Of a stretch of DNA of 64,000 nucleotides, positions 45,184 to 54,209 are shown piece by piece. Below the pieces are notes generated by a model, which ran no database searches, was not told where the DNA came from, and saw only the letters and a list, made by a program, of their open reading frames with translations. The stretch comes from Hyphomonadaceae bacterium (lineage in GTDB: Bacteria > Pseudomonadota > Alphaproteobacteria > Caulobacterales > Hyphomonadaceae), in contig JALEGE010000024.1 in NCBI GenBank assembly GCA_022760335.1, forward strand, positions 21,497-85,496, written 5' to 3'. Each line of letters opens with the position of its first letter. Positions within the stretch are counted from its first letter, which is position 1. Position numbers and translations under genes: made by a program.

Positions 45184-46567
45184 TGCTGGCCTCCAGTTCC
45201 CGGATTTCAACCCACCGCTCGCGCACAAGTTCGCCAGCTTCGTCGGCTTCGACGACATGATTGAGGACAAATTCAAAGACAGGTCCTCGCGGACCGTCAG
45301 CAGGCGAGAACGCAAACCCGTAGCTCGGAAGCTCTTGTTCCATATCAATCGGGAAATGGAAGAAATACGGATTGCAGGCCTTGGCTATCTGATTGGCCAT
45401 GTCCTGGGTCTCACCGGTCGCTACGAAAAGAACACCCACTTCTCTCGGCGGCGGTGCATCTTCGGGCGGCTCATCACCGGAAACCGCATTCCAGCCATAA
45501 TAGCGCAGCGAGATATGGAATTCGTGAGGCTCTAGCCCAACGGCATTGATTATCCGGAAGTTGAGCGCGGCCAGAAACTTCTCGTGGAACTCTCCGAGAC
45601 GGCTGAGCACGACCGGATCCTGTATCCCGACGAGCATCGTTGTCTGATAGCCGATCTTCTTAACGCCTTCCAGTTTCATCGTGTAAGGTTGTTCTTCCCA
45701 GCGCGAACCGGTCACACGGACAGTGCGCGGATCGGCCTGTTCGTATACGGCATCGATCACGTCCAGCACACCGCCCGGCTCGGTCAGGCGGAAAGGATCG
45801 CTGTTTTCATACAGCATATGGGCAGAGACGCTGTGCGGGTCGCAGCGATTGTCGTTGCTTAGCGGCTGGACCTCGAAACCATCATTGTCGATCGAGATCA
45901 GCACGCCGGAGCCCTTGGTTGGCGCGACGGTACATTGTGCGCCACATTCGGAGATCTTGGCCGCATGCCAGGACGGCCCCTTTGGTGCCCCCTTCCACAG
46001 CGCATAGCAGGCAATCACCGCCGTGTCGGTGGTCCGTCCACCAAGGACAATATCTGCGCCGCGTTCCAGGGCCGCGATATAGGGCTCCGGCCCCAGCGCG
46101 GCGACGATATGCTCGCACTCATCGATCGTGGAATCCTCAAGCGGCCCAAGCGGCGCGAGCGGCTTTATCTTGCCAGCCGCATTCTTGGCTTTCAGCGTGT
46201 CCTTCTCCTGTTCGCTATAGAGAACAGCGATGCGGGGTTTCCATTGCAGCTCGGAGGCAACCTCCCTGACGATATCGACTGTCCAGTCGACATTCAGGTC
46301 CCCGCCGGCCTGCCCGCAGGTGCCGACAATCAAGGGCATGCCTCGGCGGCTCGCCGCCTCCATCAGGATCAGAAGGTCGCGGCGCACCGACTCGCGATTA
46401 TTCTTGGACATGCCAAGTCCAAGATAAGCCGCGCCACTATCGGTCGACCCAGCATCTGTGGCGATGGCCTGCGCGCCCTGGGCGATGCCGAATTCGACTT
46501 CCTCCTTTCGGACACCGGCCCCTAGCGAGCCGACAGGCACGATGATCTTTACGGGTTCGTCTTGCAC
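45176..46567 (-). CDS. AtuA-like (acyclic terpene utilisation family, DUF1446) protein
   Basis: The GTG at 46567, 8 nt after GAGAGG, is preferred over the track start 46645, which runs into the GntR gene; 463 residues. Family motifs: IIVPVGSLGAGV, GAQAIATDAGSTDSGA, GADIVLGGRTTDTAV and SECGAQCTVAPTKGSGV. AtuA is required for citronellol/geraniol breakdown in pseudomonads, but this branch pairs with DUF4387 and its reaction is not established. It begins 4 bp after the GntR gene. Confidence 0.85.
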   Translation of the reverse strand: MQDEPVKIIVPVGSLGAGVRKEEVEFGIAQGAQAIATDAGSTDSGAAYLGLGMSKNNRESVRRDLLILMEAASRRGMPLIVGTCGQAGGDLNVDWTVDIVREVASELQWKPRIAVLYSEQEKDTLKAKNAAGKIKPLAPLGPLEDSTIDECEHIVAALGPEPYIAALERGADIVLGGRTTDTAVIACYALWKGAPKGPSWHAAKISECGAQCTVAPTKGSGVLISIDNDGFEVQPLSNDNRCDPHSVSAHMLYENSDPFRLTEPGGVLDVIDAVYEQADPRTVRVTGSRWEEQPYTMKLEGVKKIGYQTTMLVGIQDPVVLSRLGEFHEKFLAALNFRIINAVGLEPHEFHISLRYYGWNAVSGDEPPEDAPPPREVGVLFVATGETQDMANQIAKACNPYFFHFPIDMEQELPSYGFAFSPADGPRGPVFEFVLNHVVEADEAGELVRERWVEIRELEASNA

Positions 46568-46571
46568 CTTG

Positions 46572-47276
46572 CTAACCTCTCTTTTTCTTTTTGTCCGGCA
46601 CGGCGGACGCGGTCTGGACAACCTCACAGACTGCCTCTGCGCCATTACGAAGGTGTTGGCGCATGCACCGCTCAGCGAGGGCGGCGCTGCCGCTCAAGAC
46701 GGCCTCGATGATTTCGTCATGCTCGCGCAACGACTGGTGGAACCGCTCAGCGCCGACCGCCTTGTTGAACTGATTACGGTAGAGCGCCGATGTCAGTCGC
46801 GTGGCCGTTTCACGCAGCACGTCATTGCCGGCAAACTCATACAGCAGGTCGTGAAACAGCTGGCGAATGCGCGTTTGCTCAGGCAGATTATCAATCGTGG
46901 CATGGAGCTGGTCCCGGCACGCTCTTAACCGTTTGGCATAGTCGCCCCGGTGAATATTCTCTGCGGCCAGCCGAGCGGCATAGCCCTCAACGGCCTCGCG
47001 GACCTGGAAGGTCTCGCGGACATCCCGCTCGGTGATGACTTTGACCACGGCGCCGCGATGCGGAACAAATTCCAGCATGCCTTCGCCCGCGAGGCGGCGA
47101 ATGGCTTCCCGAACCGGCCCGGCACTCACCCCGAACTCTTTGCAGACATCCATCACAACAAGGCGCTGGCCCTGCACGAACTGGCCTTCGCGAATAGCAT
47201 CCCGGATAGACCGGATCAGGTGCTCCACAATCGTTTCGCCCGGTTCGTCATTTGCTGGCTCGGATTTTTGCGTCAT
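46572..47276 (-). CDS. GntR-family regulator, FadR/FCD subgroup
   Basis: 234 residues from ATG 47276, with GAGGGA 7 nt upstream; the track's first ATG at 47291 is less well placed. HTH: MDVCKEFGVSAGPVREAIRRL. The C-terminal FCD helical domain binds an organic-acid effector, with metal-ligand-type His in QLFHDLLYEF and LREHDEIIEA. It is the first gene of the operon with the AtuA-like, DUF4387, TPP and FAD genes, so autoregulation is likely. Confidence 0.88.
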   Translation of the reverse strand: MTQKSEPANDEPGETIVEHLIRSIRDAIREGQFVQGQRLVVMDVCKEFGVSAGPVREAIRRLAGEGMLEFVPHRGAVVKVITERDVRETFQVREAVEGYAARLAAENIHRGDYAKRLRACRDQLHATIDNLPEQTRIRQLFHDLLYEFAGNDVLRETATRLTSALYRNQFNKAVGAERFHQSLREHDEIIEAVLSGSAALAERCMRQHLRNGAEAVCEVVQTASAVPDKKKKRG

Positions 47277-47320
47277 GTCATTGTCCCTCATCCGTTTGTC
47301 TGGTCATCCCTGCGCCGGGA

Positions 47321-47352
47321 CGCTGTTCCATGGATGGATCCACGGAACAGCG
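47321..47352. repeat. Intergenic hairpin
   Basis: A 9-bp inverted repeat CGCTGTTCC / GGAACAGCG separated by 14 nt in the gap between the TonB receptor 3' end and the GntR gene. It lacks a T-run; it could stabilise the 3' end of transcripts or be an operator of the GntR unit. Confidence 0.5.
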
Positions 47353-47462
47353 GCGCCCCACCCAGCCCGCCTCGGCCCTGTTCGCAGCACAGGCTTGCAG
47401 GCCTGCTCCCGCATATGACCCGTGCCATTTCGTGGCTGGACGCACATCCCGTTTGCCATGGA

Positions 47463-49619
47463 TCAATAGTTCCATCGCAGGGTGACGCCATAAGTGGGCG
47501 GTGGGTTGTAGGCGGCAAAATTGGCGCCAAGGAAGGTCGCCTGGAAGGTGCGTGTCACCTCATCGGTAATGTTCTTGCCCCAGAGTGACGCGTTCCAGTG
47601 CCCATCGGCACTTTCATAGATCAGGCGCATATCAACGAAGTTCGTCGGATCACGAAATTCCGTGCCGACATTACTGTTATCGTCGAAGATCTTGCTCGCA
47701 TACTGATAGTCCAGCGCGGCCTTGAGAAGCGCACCTGAGCCAAATTGATACTCATAGGATGGCGAAAGCACGAGTTTGTGTTCCGGCGTGCGGGAAATGC
47801 GATTGCCGGAATAATCGTTGTCTCCGCTAATGAAGGTGTCGAACGTGGCATCGGTATAAGCGTATGTCCCGCCCAGCAGGAAATTGTCGCTGAAAGCTAT
47901 CTGGAAAGCCGTTTCATAGCCGCGAATGGTCGCGGCACCAGCATTCGTCGTAAACGTCGTCAGCCCGATCGTCTCCTCGGTCTGAAGATCGGTATAGTCC
48001 ATCCAGTACAGCGTGTTGTTCCAGATGACACTGCCGTTCAGGAACTCGCCGCGCTGACCGATCTCGTATTGCGTTGCATACTCCGGATCGAACGGGGTCG
48101 CCGCAGCTTCAGCATTTACTGGAACTTCAACAAACCCGCCGCTTTTAAAGCCCCGCGAGACCATGGCGTAGAACATGTGCTCGTCGGAAAGATCGAAATC
48201 GGCACCGGCCCGCCAGGTCACGGCATCCCAGCTTTCAGAGGCGGTAATGTCATAGTGCTCGTCGACCTGGAAAAGTGCCTGGGACTGGGCGGTTGTCATG
48301 CCGAAGTCCTTGTCGTCGAGGGTATAGCGAACGCCACCGATGAGGCTGAGCCGGTCGCTCACTGGGAAGGTGACGTCCCCATAGACTGCTGTGCTGTCGA
48401 CCTGAGCGTCCTGGTTCAGGATCTCGTAGCCTGGCGGGCCACCAATGCCGATGCCCAGCAGGCTCTCGCGTGTCGTATCCGCATGGTACTGATAGATGCC
48501 AGCAACCCAGGACACTGGCGAGGATGGGAGCGAGTTCAGCCGTAATTCCTGGCTGAACAGGGTCGAGTCTTCATCGCCCCCGCCGACCACGCTGATCGGG
48601 TTAAAGGTCGGGTTACCCCCGTCGAAGTCAAAAAGCAGGTAGTAGCTTAGCTCGCGGTTCGAAACGAGGTAGTCCAGCGTGCCAAAAGGCAATGTCCATT
48701 TGGCTTCACCGCGTAATCCCCAGGTATCGCGGTCCTGGGCGCCATCGAATTCGGCCCGGCTGGAATCCCGGTCGCGTTCGATTGTCCAGAAGCCTGACAA
48801 TGGATCGGAAGAGTCGACATCGACGACATGGTGCGCTGGCCCATTTGCCCGATCTGTCGTGACATCGAAGGCCAGGTCGAACTCCAGCGTATCAGTCGGC
48901 TCGACCAGCATCTGGAGCCGCATGCTCCTGGTGTCCTTGTCGTCGAGCTTGCCACCGGTGAACTTGTTGTCGATGTATCCATCATGCTTGCGGATCGCGC
49001 CGCTGGCTCGGAAAGCCGCCGTGCCATCGGCGAGCGGAATATTTATGAAACCCGCGCCTTCCATTGTCTCATAATTCCCGCCTGTCACCTCGGCGCTCGC
49101 ATCGAATTCGCCGAGCACTGGGGCAGCCGGCACGACATTGATCGCACCGCCGACAACATTGCGGCCGTAAAGCGTTCCCTGCGGGCCTTTCAGCACTTCG
49201 ATCCGTTCGATATCAAATGCGTCGAAGGCAACCGCGGCCGGTCGTCCGAGATAGATTTCATCCAAGAAAACGGCCGAACTCGGGTCACCACCAGCACCGG
49301 TATCCGACGAGCCAATTCCTCGAACAGCGAGACGCGGCTGTCCGGAGGGGAAGGCGTCGAAATTTAGTCCTGGCGTACGCACCACAACGTCGCCCACTCC
49401 CAGGATGCGGGCCTCGCGCACGGCGTCTGCCCCGAAGGCTGTAACGGTGACCGGCACGTCCTGAAGCGTCTCTTCCTTGCGCTGAGCCGTAACGGTGACG
49501 GTGCTGAGCTTGCGCCCTTCATCGACCTGACTGTCATCTGTTTCCTGCGCGACCGCAACAGGCCCCGTGAGCGCTGTCAGTGCGACAGTGGCGAGCAACA
49601 AATTAGTTCTGAATTTCAC
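47463..49619 (-). CDS. TonB-dependent receptor
   Basis: The GTG at 49619, 5 nt after GGAGG, gives a clean signal peptide (ending VAVAQ); the track start 49709 is unlikely. About 718 residues. Plug: STVTVTAQRKEETLQDVPVT, RGIGSSDTGAGGDPSS and VLKGPQGTLYGRNVVGGAI (quoted in part). The barrel ends VTLRWNY. It shares the GIGSS..AGGDPSS plug segment with the receptor at 54210, so the two are paralogues. The adjacent catabolic operon and divergent MFS gene suggest import of a related organic compound. Confidence 0.9.
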   Translation of the reverse strand: MKFRTNLLLATVALTALTGPVAVAQETDDSQVDEGRKLSTVTVTAQRKEETLQDVPVTVTAFGADAVREARILGVGDVVVRTPGLNFDAFPSGQPRLAVRGIGSSDTGAGGDPSSAVFLDEIYLGRPAAVAFDAFDIERIEVLKGPQGTLYGRNVVGGAINVVPAAPVLGEFDASAEVTGGNYETMEGAGFINIPLADGTAAFRASGAIRKHDGYIDNKFTGGKLDDKDTRSMRLQMLVEPTDTLEFDLAFDVTTDRANGPAHHVVDVDSSDPLSGFWTIERDRDSSRAEFDGAQDRDTWGLRGEAKWTLPFGTLDYLVSNRELSYYLLFDFDGGNPTFNPISVVGGGDEDSTLFSQELRLNSLPSSPVSWVAGIYQYHADTTRESLLGIGIGGPPGYEILNQDAQVDSTAVYGDVTFPVSDRLSLIGGVRYTLDDKDFGMTTAQSQALFQVDEHYDITASESWDAVTWRAGADFDLSDEHMFYAMVSRGFKSGGFVEVPVNAEAAATPFDPEYATQYEIGQRGEFLNGSVIWNNTLYWMDYTDLQTEETIGLTTFTTNAGAATIRGYETAFQIAFSDNFLLGGTYAYTDATFDTFISGDNDYSGNRISRTPEHKLVLSPSYEYQFGSGALLKAALDYQYASKIFDDNSNVGTEFRDPTNFVDMRLIYESADGHWNASLWGKNITDEVTRTFQATFLGANFAAYNPPPTYGVTLRWNY

Positions 49620-49914
49620 TTTTTCCTCCCGTGCCCCTTCTTTTTTATGAGGGCATTTTCTAGTATCAACTTCATCAGTGATATACAAGATTATCTTATA
49701 ATTTATCAAATCCGCAAGCTCAGCAGCGTAAATTTTTCATAAAAAACAACACTTTGCTATACAGATCAGAAATCACTCAAAAAGATTATGATAAAATATT
49801 TGTACAATTCTGTAATTTGAGGCACCTAGGAAACTCAAAAGACAGGCAGTGGCGGACGGCCCGAAAGGGCTGTGCGCCGATAGGCCGGCGATGAGGAAAA
49901 CCTGGAGGAGTCCA
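49620..49914. promoter_or_regulatory. AT-rich divergent promoter region
   Basis: 295 bp between a TonB receptor and an MFS gene. Segment 49670-49815 is far more AT-rich than the window. TTGTACAA at 49800-49807 and a loose GTATC...GATAC pair near 49662-49684 are possible operator halves. Both promoters must lie here. Confidence 0.5.
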
Positions 49915-51327
49915 ATGAGTTCAGCCACCAGCGCGCATCAGCGCCAGCGCATTCCCATGGGCCGGCTTCTTGCCTATTGCGGGCTGACTTTCCCCATAGT
50001 TGCCGTCGGCATGCCGGTTACAACCTTCCTGCCCCCGCTCTATGCTGGCAGTGGCGGGCTTGGCCTCGCTACGGTCGGCATCATTTTCATGTTCGCCAGA
50101 ATTTGGGACGTCGTGTCCGATCCGATCGTCGGCATCCTGGTCGACAGGTATCACTGGGCGCGCGGCCCGCGGAAAACCTGGATTGCCTTCAGCGTACCCA
50201 TGCTTTGCATAACCGCGCTGTTTCTTTACATGCCGGGGCGCGGCGAACAGGCCAGTGCGGCCCTCGTCCTGCTACAGCTGCTGGTGCTCTATACCGGTTG
50301 GACCTTTCTTCAGACCGCGCACCAGGCCTGGGGCGCCGACCTTGCACCCGATTATGACGAGCGCTCTCGCCTGTTCGGCACGCGCGAGATCGTCAATGTC
50401 TGCGGCTCCATCTTCATCCTCGCCCTGCCCGCCATCGTCGCCAACTGGATCCATGTTGATGAGTATACTGAGGTCGCGGTGATGGGCTGGTTCCTGATTG
50501 TCATGCTGCCCATCGCCGTCCTAATCGCTTTCACAATCGTGCCAGACACCCTGCCGACCGAGACCCGCCAGGAAAAGCAGCGTTTTGATCTTCGGGAAAT
50601 CTATGGAAGCCTTCGCGACCGCACCTTGTGGCGCGTCCTGCTCATCGAAATCGCCACCGGTATCGGCGTTGGCATCACCTCTGCCACCTTCATATTCGTG
50701 GCGCGCGGCGTCATCGGGTATGAGGGCTCGGTCAGCACCATTCTTCTCCTCTATTTCGGTGCCTCGATTTTCGGCATCCCGCTTTGGCTCTGGCTCTCAA
50801 GGCGGTTTGAAAAGCACACCTCCCTGCAGATCGCCTGCCTCTATTCGCTGGTCTGCAATCTCCTGGTGATCCCAATCTTGATATCGGGATCAACACCCCT
50901 CTTCATCGCTGCGGCCGCATTTCTTGGCCTCGGCTTCGGGGCGCCCCAGGCCCTGCTGCGCTCCATGATGGCAGATCAGGTTGATCGCGAAGAAGTGCGC
51001 TCAGGCACCAACAAGGCCGGCTTTTATTTCGCCTTCATGGGCACGTCCTACAAGCTCGGACAGGCATCAGCTGTTGCGATTGCCTTCGGAATGCTCGCAA
51101 TCATGGGCTTTGACCCGGAAACGCCCGGCGCCCCGGAGAAGCTGCCGGGGCTGATCATGGTTTACACGGTTGCACCGGCCCTGATTTTCGCGCTCTGCGC
51201 CATTCTCTGCCACAAATATCCGGTCACCAGAGCGCAACATGAAAAAGACAGGGCGATTCTGGAAGCGCGCGCGAAGGCAAACGCTTCCCAGGACCAAGCC
51301 CTGTCCCCAGGCGCGTCAGCCTCATAG
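49915..51327 (+). CDS. MFS transporter, GPH (glycoside-pentoside-hexuronide) cation-symporter type
   Basis: ATG 49915 with GGAGGAG at 49904-49910; the track start 49849 is upstream of this signal. 470 residues and 12 membrane helices. The GPH signature is present: RIWDVVSDPIVGILVDR and DLAPDYDERSRLFGTRE. It is an inner-membrane importer, likely for the compound that enters through the divergent TonB receptor. The C-terminal 40 residues are cytoplasmic and charged. Confidence 0.85.
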   Translation: MSSATSAHQRQRIPMGRLLAYCGLTFPIVAVGMPVTTFLPPLYAGSGGLGLATVGIIFMFARIWDVVSDPIVGILVDRYHWARGPRKTWIAFSVPMLCITALFLYMPGRGEQASAALVLLQLLVLYTGWTFLQTAHQAWGADLAPDYDERSRLFGTREIVNVCGSIFILALPAIVANWIHVDEYTEVAVMGWFLIVMLPIAVLIAFTIVPDTLPTETRQEKQRFDLREIYGSLRDRTLWRVLLIEIATGIGVGITSATFIFVARGVIGYEGSVSTILLLYFGASIFGIPLWLWLSRRFEKHTSLQIACLYSLVCNLLVIPILISGSTPLFIAAAAFLGLGFGAPQALLRSMMADQVDREEVRSGTNKAGFYFAFMGTSYKLGQASAVAIAFGMLAIMGFDPETPGAPEKLPGLIMVYTVAPALIFALCAILCHKYPVTRAQHEKDRAILEARAKANASQDQALSPGASAS

Positions 51328-51381
51328 AACAGGGCGCCGAGCACTCAAGACCAAGTCTGACAGGCCCCAGAACGGAGCCCA

Positions 51382-52665
51382 TTACAGCTCTGGACCGGCT
51401 TGATCGCCGCGCATTTCTGTCACCGCCCCGGCTTCGGAAGAGCCGGAGCGGCTCAACGCCACCGCCTCTTTCGAGCGCAGAAGGTAAATTGCCCCCATGA
51501 GCCCTGCCGCCAAGGCAGAGGCCGCGCCCAGCCCGAGGGCCCAGCGGGGCCCGAATTGATCGGCAACCCAACCGGCAATAGGCGCACCTATGGGGATGCC
51601 GCCAAGCGCGATCGCGACCCGCAGAGCCATCATCCGGCCCCGCATTTCCGGCTCGGTTGTCAGCTGCATGATGCTGTTGGTCGTGGTCATGAAGGTGATG
51701 GCGGCCAGCCCGATCATGACAAGAGCTGCCGCAAACCACCAATAGCCCGGCGAAAAGGCCGCCGCGAGGCAGCCCGCCGAGAAGAACATGGCCGCAAAAA
51801 CCAGGGACCACAGGCCCAGCATACGGCGCCCGGCGGCGAGTATCGCGCCTACCAGCGTGCCCACGGCGATGAAGGAGGCGAGCATACCGAAGCCTTGTGC
51901 GTCAGTCTGATAGACCGAGACCGCCATTGTCGAAATGAAGATCGGGAAGTTGAAGCCGAAAGTACCGATCAGGAACAGCATGATCAGGATCAGCCTTAGA
52001 TCCTGCCGCCGCCAGGCATAGCCAAAGCCCGCGAGAAAGGTGCCCTTCGCGCGTGATGCCCGCTTCCGCTCACGCAACAGCGACAGTCGCATGAAGAAGA
52101 GCGATGCCAGGACGGCGAGGAAGGAAAAACCATTGATCAGAAACGCCCAGCCAATGCCGACTGCCGCGATGAAAAATCCGGCCGCGGCAGGCCCGGCCAG
52201 GCGCGCTGTGTTGAACGAGGTCGAATTCAGGGCGACAGCGTTGGAGAGATAGTGATCGCCAACAAGTTCGCCCACGAAGGCATGCCGGACAGGCGCATCA
52301 AACGCGGCGGTCGCGCCGAGCAGGAAGGCGAGAACATAGACGTGCCAAAGCTCTACGAGGCCGGTGACAGTTAGTACGCCCAGTAGCAGCGACAGCGTAG
52401 CCATCAGACCTTGCGTGACCATCAGCAATTTGCGCCGGTCGAAATAATCGGCCGCGAAACCTGTCCAGGGCAACAGGAGAAGTTGGGGTGCGAACTGGCA
52501 GGCAACGACGATGCCAAGCGCGGAGGCGTTTTTATCGGTCAGTTCGGTCAGGACCAGCCAGTCCTGAGCCGTTCGCTGGATCCAGGTTCCGAAATTGGAA
52601 ACAAGCGCTCCTGCAGCCCAGAGGCGGTAATTATAGACGCGGAAGGATCGAAAGGCGCTCAGCAC
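51382..52665 (-). CDS. MFS transporter, EntS/DHA3-like
   Basis: 427 residues from a GTG start. It opens FRVYNYRLWAAGALVSNFGTWIQRTAQ, quoted in part, the pattern of the EntS/MFS_3 family, with motif A-like DYFDRRKLLMV. These are usually exporters of small molecules. Convergent with the GPH transporter gene and separated by 54 bp without a clear terminator. Confidence 0.82.
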   Translation of the reverse strand: MLSAFRSFRVYNYRLWAAGALVSNFGTWIQRTAQDWLVLTELTDKNASALGIVVACQFAPQLLLLPWTGFAADYFDRRKLLMVTQGLMATLSLLLGVLTVTGLVELWHVYVLAFLLGATAAFDAPVRHAFVGELVGDHYLSNAVALNSTSFNTARLAGPAAAGFFIAAVGIGWAFLINGFSFLAVLASLFFMRLSLLRERKRASRAKGTFLAGFGYAWRRQDLRLILIMLFLIGTFGFNFPIFISTMAVSVYQTDAQGFGMLASFIAVGTLVGAILAAGRRMLGLWSLVFAAMFFSAGCLAAAFSPGYWWFAAALVMIGLAAITFMTTTNSIMQLTTEPEMRGRMMALRVAIALGGIPIGAPIAGWVADQFGPRWALGLGAASALAAGLMGAIYLLRSKEAVALSRSGSSEAGAVTEMRGDQAGPEL

Positions 52666-52786
52666 GGATCTAGTGTCCCCTCCAGCGCGTTCGGCAATGA
52701 TCTGCGTCCTTTTCCAATGTCATGTTCAAAGGCCCGGCGTCTGGATTGCCGGTCTCAAACCAGCCCTTCACTACACACCTTGCCTG

Positions 52787-53989
52787 TCATTGAAAGGCCT
52801 GGATCCCCGTCTGCGCGCGACCCAAAATCAGCGCATGCACATCATGGGTGCCTTCATACGTGTTCACCGCCTCAAGATTCATGACATGGCGGATGACGTG
52901 ATATTCGTCGGAAATCCCGTTGCCGCCGTGCATGTCGCGCGCGGTGCGGGCAATCTCGAGCGCCTTGCCGCAACTGTTGCGCTTGATCAGTGAAATCGCG
53001 GTGGGATGGAGCGTGCCGGCATCCTTTTCCCGGCTCGCCTGAAGGCAGGCCGCAAGACCGATTGTGATCTCGGTCTGCATGTCGGCCAGCTTACGCTGGA
53101 CAAGCTGGGTTGCCGCCAGCGGGCGCCCGAACTGGGTCCGCTCCAGCGTATATTGCCGCGCGGCGTGCCAGCAGAATTCCGCTGCGCCCAGCGCGCCCCA
53201 GGCAATGCCGAAGCGGGCAGAATTCAAACAGCCGAACGGACCTTTCAGGCCTTTGACACCCGGCAGGAGATTGTCGTCCGGCACGAAAACCTCGTCCATG
53301 ACGATCTCGCCGGTGATTGAAGCGCGCAGGGAAAACTTGCCCTCGATCTTCGGCGCCGACAGGCCCTCCATCCCTTTCTCCAGAATGAAGCCGCGAATGA
53401 TATCATCATCGGTCTTGGCCCAGACGATGAAGACATCGGCAATCGGGGCATTGGTGATCCAGATCTTGGCGCCGCTGAGGCAGTATCCACCGGGGACGGA
53501 CTTCGCACGCGTGCGCATGGAGGCCGGGTCAGAGCCGGCATCGGGCTCGGTGAGGCCGAAACAGCCCACCCAGTCCCCACTCGCCAGTTTCGGTAGATAG
53601 TGCGCCTTCTGAGCCTCTGACCCATAGGCATTGATCGGATGCATGACGAGCGAGGATTGCACGCTCATGGCCGAGCGGTAGCCGCTGTCGACGCGCTCGA
53701 CTTCCCGCGCGATCAGGCCATAGCTGACATAGTTCACCCCGGCGCAGTCATACCCCTCAATGGTCGAGCCGAGAAAGCCCAGCGCGCCAAGCTCGCGCAT
53801 GATCTCGCGGTCAAACCGCTCCTCGCGATTGGCCATCAGCACGCGCGGCATCAACTGGTCCTGGCAATAGCGCCGGGCGCTCTCCTGGATCATCCGCTCG
53901 TCTTCAGTCAGGGCGTTCTGCAGGTTGATCGGATCGGTCCAGTCAAAGACGGGCGTGGAGGCGCTTGGACGTGTCTGGGTGTCAGGCAT
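52787..53989 (-). CDS. Acyl-CoA dehydrogenase, glutaryl-CoA dehydrogenase type
   Basis: 400 residues. Features: [14 protein letters not shown] (FAD-binding signature), [18 protein letters not shown], and the catalytic Glu in [17 protein letters not shown]. The substrate-binding Arg in [14 protein letters not shown] is typical of GCDH, which converts glutaryl-CoA to crotonyl-CoA in lysine and aromatic catabolism. No partner CoA-transferase lies adjacent, so the assignment to glutarate breakdown rests on sequence alone. Confidence 0.88.
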   Translation of the reverse strand: MPDTQTRPSASTPVFDWTDPINLQNALTEDERMIQESARRYCQDQLMPRVLMANREERFDREIMRELGALGFLGSTIEGYDCAGVNYVSYGLIAREVERVDSGYRSAMSVQSSLVMHPINAYGSEAQKAHYLPKLASGDWVGCFGLTEPDAGSDPASMRTRAKSVPGGYCLSGAKIWITNAPIADVFIVWAKTDDDIIRGFILEKGMEGLSAPKIEGKFSLRASITGEIVMDEVFVPDDNLLPGVKGLKGPFGCLNSARFGIAWGALGAAEFCWHAARQYTLERTQFGRPLAATQLVQRKLADMQTEITIGLAACLQASREKDAGTLHPTAISLIKRNSCGKALEIARTARDMHGGNGISDEYHVIRHVMNLEAVNTYEGTHDVHALILGRAQTGIQAFQ

Positions 53990-54209
53990 AATCGGGAACC
54001 CTGGCGGTTGTTTTGACTTTGGTAGGGGCTGTGGGATGCAGTGATCTGAAACAGCGGCGGTGCTTGATGTCCGGTCGCGCAGAAAATCCTGGCCAATTCA
54101 CTCGGCCAGGATTTTGATGTTTCGTTCTGGCGGTTCCAATCTGTGCTTTCTCAGGCGCACGATCGTCGATCCAAAGAGTGGGACAGGAACAACCAGGCGC
54201 AGACAAGTT

